Source: Alphaproteobacteria bacterium
Lineage (GTDB): Bacteria > Pseudomonadota > Alphaproteobacteria > UBA828
Direction: 5' to 3'
Length of the DNA: 27,942 nt
NCBI GenBank assembly: GCA_022826345.1
Contig: JAJDVB010000137.1
Coordinates: 1-27,942 of the forward strand
Shown: in pieces, positions 25,667 through 27,942 of the stretch
Layout: every line of letters begins with the position of its first letter
Numbering within the stretch: the first letter of the stretch is position 1
The notes under the pieces: model-generated
The model's database searches: none
Seen by the model: only the letters and a program-made list of their open reading frames with translations
What the model was told of the DNA's origin: nothing
Program-made: the position numbers and the translations under genes

Positions 25667-26818
25667 ATGAGCGGGCAGCGGCCATTCCTGATTCGCATGA
25701 GCCTTTTCCTGGCCCTCGTGGTCGGGGTGGTGGTCGTGCTGAGCGACACCCTGGGCGATGCGTTCTTCGCCAATTCGATCTTGAACGGCGTCATCCTTGG
25801 CGCGCTGGTCATCGGCATCGTCTACAATTTCCGCCAGGTCCTGCTCCTGAAGCCGGACACTGCCTGGCTCGCGGCGGTGAAGAGCGACGATGTGCCGGGC
25901 GCGGCACCGCCGGCGGCGGCACGCAAGCCGCGCCTGCTGGCGCCCCTGGCGACGATGCTGGCTGACCGGCGCGGCCGCATGACGCTCTCGGCCGTCTCGC
26001 TCCGCAGCCTGCTCGACGGCATCGGCTCGCGGCTCGACGAATCGCGCGATCTCTCGCGTTACATGATCGGCCTGCTGATCTTCCTGGGCCTGCTGGGCAC
26101 GTTCTGGGGCCTGCTCCAGACCGTGACCTCGGTCGGCGGAGTGATCGGCGATCTCTCGGTCGCCAATCAGGACATGCTCGGCGTCTTCGACGACCTCAAG
26201 GGCGGCCTCGAGGCCCCGCTCGAAGGCATGGGCACCGCCTTCAGCTCGTCGCTCTTCGGCCTTGCCGGCTCGCTCGTCCTCGGCTTCCTCGACCTGCAGG
26301 CGAGCCAGGCGCAGAACCGCTTCTACAACGAGCTGGAGGACTGGCTCTCCTCCTACACCCGGCTCACCGGCGGCACGCTCGGGATGGACGGCGACCAGTC
26401 GGTTCCGGCTTACGTCAGCGCGCTCCTGGAGAAGACCGCCGACAGCCTGGAGGACCTGCAGCGAAAGCTCGCCCGCGGCGAGGAGCAGCGGGCGTCGTCG
26501 TCCGCCAACCTGCTCTCGCTCACCGAGCGGCTGGCGACGCTCACGGACCACATGCGCTCCGAGCAGGACCTCATGGTCAAGCTGGTCGAGAACCAGCTCG
26601 AGATGCGCCCGGTGCTGGAGCGGCTCGCGGCCGGTGCCGCGCGCGAGACCGGCCTCGACGAGCCCAGCCGCGCCCATCTGCGCAACATGGACGTCTATCT
26701 CCAGCGGCTCCTGGAGGAGAGCGTCTCCGGGCGGGAGCAGTCGGTGTCCGAGTTGCGCAGCGAGATCAAGCTCCTTGCCCGGACCATAGCGGCGGTCGCG
26801 GAAAACAACCGCCGCTAG
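25667..26818 (+). CDS. MotA/TolQ/ExbB-like proton-channel family protein
   Basis: A 383-residue membrane protein. Hydrophobic segments lie at about residues 8-26 and 36-57; two more at about 131-152 and 188-209 contain the family hallmarks LLIFLGLLGTFWGLL and GMGTAFSSSLFGLAGSLVLG, the proton-channel helices of TolQ/ExbB/MotA proteins. After them a soluble, heptad-rich tail of about 170 residues (EDLQRKLARGEEQ, LTERLATLTDHMRSEQDLM) should reach into the cytoplasm. The ATG at 25667 gives MSGQRPFLIRMSLFL; a longer frame adds 30 non-conserved residues. The partner gene follows after 24 bp. Family members use proton flow to drive motion of a peptidoglycan- or envelope-binding partner. It is neither classical MotA (no flagellar genes nearby) nor a plain TolQ, which lacks this tail. 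Confidence 0.82.
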   Translation: MSGQRPFLIRMSLFLALVVGVVVVLSDTLGDAFFANSILNGVILGALVIGIVYNFRQVLLLKPDTAWLAAVKSDDVPGAAPPAAARKPRLLAPLATMLADRRGRMTLSAVSLRSLLDGIGSRLDESRDLSRYMIGLLIFLGLLGTFWGLLQTVTSVGGVIGDLSVANQDMLGVFDDLKGGLEAPLEGMGTAFSSSLFGLAGSLVLGFLDLQASQAQNRFYNELEDWLSSYTRLTGGTLGMDGDQSVPAYVSALLEKTADSLEDLQRKLARGEEQRASSSANLLSLTERLATLTDHMRSEQDLMVKLVENQLEMRPVLERLAAGAARETGLDEPSRAHLRNMDVYLQRLLEESVSGREQSVSELRSEIKLLARTIAAVAENNRR

Positions 26819-26842
26819 AGGCTGAGCGCGGGAGGCCGCCCG

Positions 26843-27942
26843 GTGAACGCCGCATCGCGCCTGAGACGCAGAGGCTCGCGCGCCGACTACTGGCCCGGAT
26901 TCGTCGACCTGATGTCGACGCTGCTCCTGGTCATGATCTTCCTGCTCGTCGTCTACATGCTGGCGCAATATTTTTTGCAGCGGACTCTCTCGGAGGAAGC
27001 CGAGGAAAAGGACGACATCCAGGCCGAGCTGAACAGCCTCGACGAGATGCTCTCCCTCGAGCAGCAGGCCAACGCGGACCTCAGGCTCAACATCGCCCAG
27101 CTCGCCGATCAGCTTCAGTCCTCGCTCTCCGTCCGCGACCAGCTCATCGCCGAGCTTTCGATGGTGACCGGCGAGCGCGACACGCTTCAGCTCAGGCTCA
27201 GGGAGATGACGGGCGAGGGGCAGACCGCGCTCGCCGAAGCCGCCCAGGCGTCGATCAGGGCCGATGCCGGCGAGGAGAAGATCAAGGTCCTGCTCTCCGA
27301 CGTCGAGCGCCTGCGCCGCGACATCGACGCGCTGCAGGCCGTGCGCAGGGACCTCGAAGCCAAGGTCAGCCTGATGGCCGCGGCGCTGGTGGAAAGCCGC
27401 AGCGAGCTCGACCAGAGCGAGGACGAGACGGCGGCCGTGCGCGCCGACCTCTCCGCGCTCCGGGACACCACGGCGGAGCTGGAGGCGCGCCTGTCGGACG
27501 AGCAGGAGCGCACGGTGCTCGCCCAGCGCACGCTGGAGGAACGCGAAATCCGCCTCGCCGAGGTGCAGGCCCTTCACCTGGCAGCCCAGACCACCATCGA
27601 GGGCAACGAGGCGTCGATGAGCGAGACCCGCGCGCTGAGCGCCCGCCAGCGCGACCAGATCGCCGTCCTCAACCAGCAGCTCGATGCGCTCAGGGCGCAG
27701 CTCAACCGCGTCGAGCAGGCGCTCCAGATCTCCGAGCTGAAGAGCGAGGAGCAGGAGGTGACCATCGCCAACCTCGGCCAGCGCCTCAACATGGCGCTCG
27801 CCGCCAAGGTCGAGGAGCTCGCCGCCTACCGTTCCGAGTTCTTCGGCCGCCTGCGCGAGGTGCTGAGCGAGCGGCGCGACTTCACCATCATCGGCGATCG
27901 CTTCGTCTTCCAGTCGGAGGTGCTGTTCGCCTCCGCTTCCGC
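26843..27942 (+). CDS. MotB/OmpA-like partner with long coiled coil, cut by window end
   Basis: The visible 366 residues start at GTG 26843, after GGGAGG with seven bases of spacing. After a basic N-terminus, one membrane helix carries Asp22 in WPGFVDLMSTLLLVMIFLLV, the proton-site aspartate position of MotB/TolR/ExbD. Next comes a heptad-rich coiled coil of roughly 290 residues (about 50-340; Glu, Gln, Leu, Arg-rich). The final part, EVLSERRDFTIIGDRFVFQS and EVLFASAS, is the beginning of an OmpA-like peptidoglycan-binding domain, which continues past the window. The pair with the preceding channel-like protein is the standard stator arrangement. Function in the cell is unknown to me; envelope motion or tethering is the obvious inference. 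Confidence 0.82.
   Translation, partial: MNAASRLRRRGSRADYWPGFVDLMSTLLLVMIFLLVVYMLAQYFLQRTLSEEAEEKDDIQAELNSLDEMLSLEQQANADLRLNIAQLADQLQSSLSVRDQLIAELSMVTGERDTLQLRLREMTGEGQTALAEAAQASIRADAGEEKIKVLLSDVERLRRDIDALQAVRRDLEAKVSLMAAALVESRSELDQSEDETAAVRADLSALRDTTAELEARLSDEQERTVLAQRTLEEREIRLAEVQALHLAAQTTIEGNEASMSETRALSARQRDQIAVLNQQLDALRAQLNRVEQALQISELKSEEQEVTIANLGQRLNMALAAKVEELAAYRSEFFGRLREVLSERRDFTIIGDRFVFQSEVLFASAS

Noticed and set aside
25505..27577. 690-residue minus-strand reading frame opposite the MotA/MotB-like pair
   Set aside because: It is a His/Arg/Glu-rich antisense shadow without family features; the plus-strand genes carry membrane helices, conserved Asp22 and ribosome sites.
25667..27942. 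Zorya anti-phage system (ZorA/ZorB)
   Set aside because: The first protein lacks the much longer ZorA tail, the second has a long coiled coil unlike ZorB, and no effector genes are visible; the genes sit next to housekeeping xerD. The window end prevents full exclusion.

Overview
This is a strongly GC-rich, gene-dense stretch of what looks like an alphaproteobacterial chromosome, probably a Rhodospirillales-like lineage. The evidence is gene order and family type: shikimate kinase, dehydroquinate synthase and a CNNM/CBS protein in a row; xerD and accA close by; AcnA divergent from a ccmABC cluster; an IscR-type regulator with alphaproteobacterial cysteine spacing; and a MotA/ExbB-like plus OmpA-like pair after xerD. 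I see no phage genes, transposases, CRISPR arrays, rRNA or tRNA genes.

Layout. Positions 1-3153 (+) hold a broken cysE 3' end, an Rrf2/IscR regulator, a cysteine desulfurase, an adrenodoxin-type [2Fe-2S] ferredoxin and TenA. A 496-bp gap (3154-3649) contains a periodic C-tract array. MnmA (an acceptor of desulfurase sulfur), RNase D and an N-formylglutamate amidohydrolase-family protein follow on + up to 6915. Two structurally different peroxiredoxins lie on - (7083-8405). A dimethylglycine/sarcosine dehydrogenase-type flavoprotein and an acyl-CoA ligase form a + operon (8627-12744). Aconitase A (-) faces ccmA-ccmB-ccmC (+), which ends without ccmD. Then come accA, a CNNM/CBS protein, aroB and aroK (all -; the last three look like one operon). 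From 22192 on +: a 42-residue membrane miniprotein, a 268-bp palindromic element, a large exported helical protein, xerD, and a MotA/TolQ/ExbB-like plus MotB/OmpA-like pair cut by the window end.

How the genes work together. The left part handles sulfur and Fe-S chemistry: cysteine precursor synthesis (CysE), sulfur release (desulfurase), electron supply (ferredoxin), regulation (IscR type) and tRNA thiolation (MnmA). The middle combines peroxide defence, one-carbon/methylamine oxidation, acyl activation, the TCA cycle and heme export for cytochrome c. The right part covers fatty-acid initiation, the shikimate pathway, chromosome-dimer resolution and a probable proton-driven envelope machine.

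Most unusual structures: (1) the non-coding element at 22331-22598, with 32-nt terminal inverted repeats enclosing two ~98-nt hairpins, sitting exactly 10 bp from the gene on each side; (2) nine C-tracts at 9-10 bp spacing before mnmA (G-quadruplex potential on the minus strand); (3) a reading-frame and domain discontinuity in cysE near position 90; (4) the MotA/MotB-like pair with an unusually long predicted coiled coil. Several genes start with TTG. All promoter calls are from inspection only.
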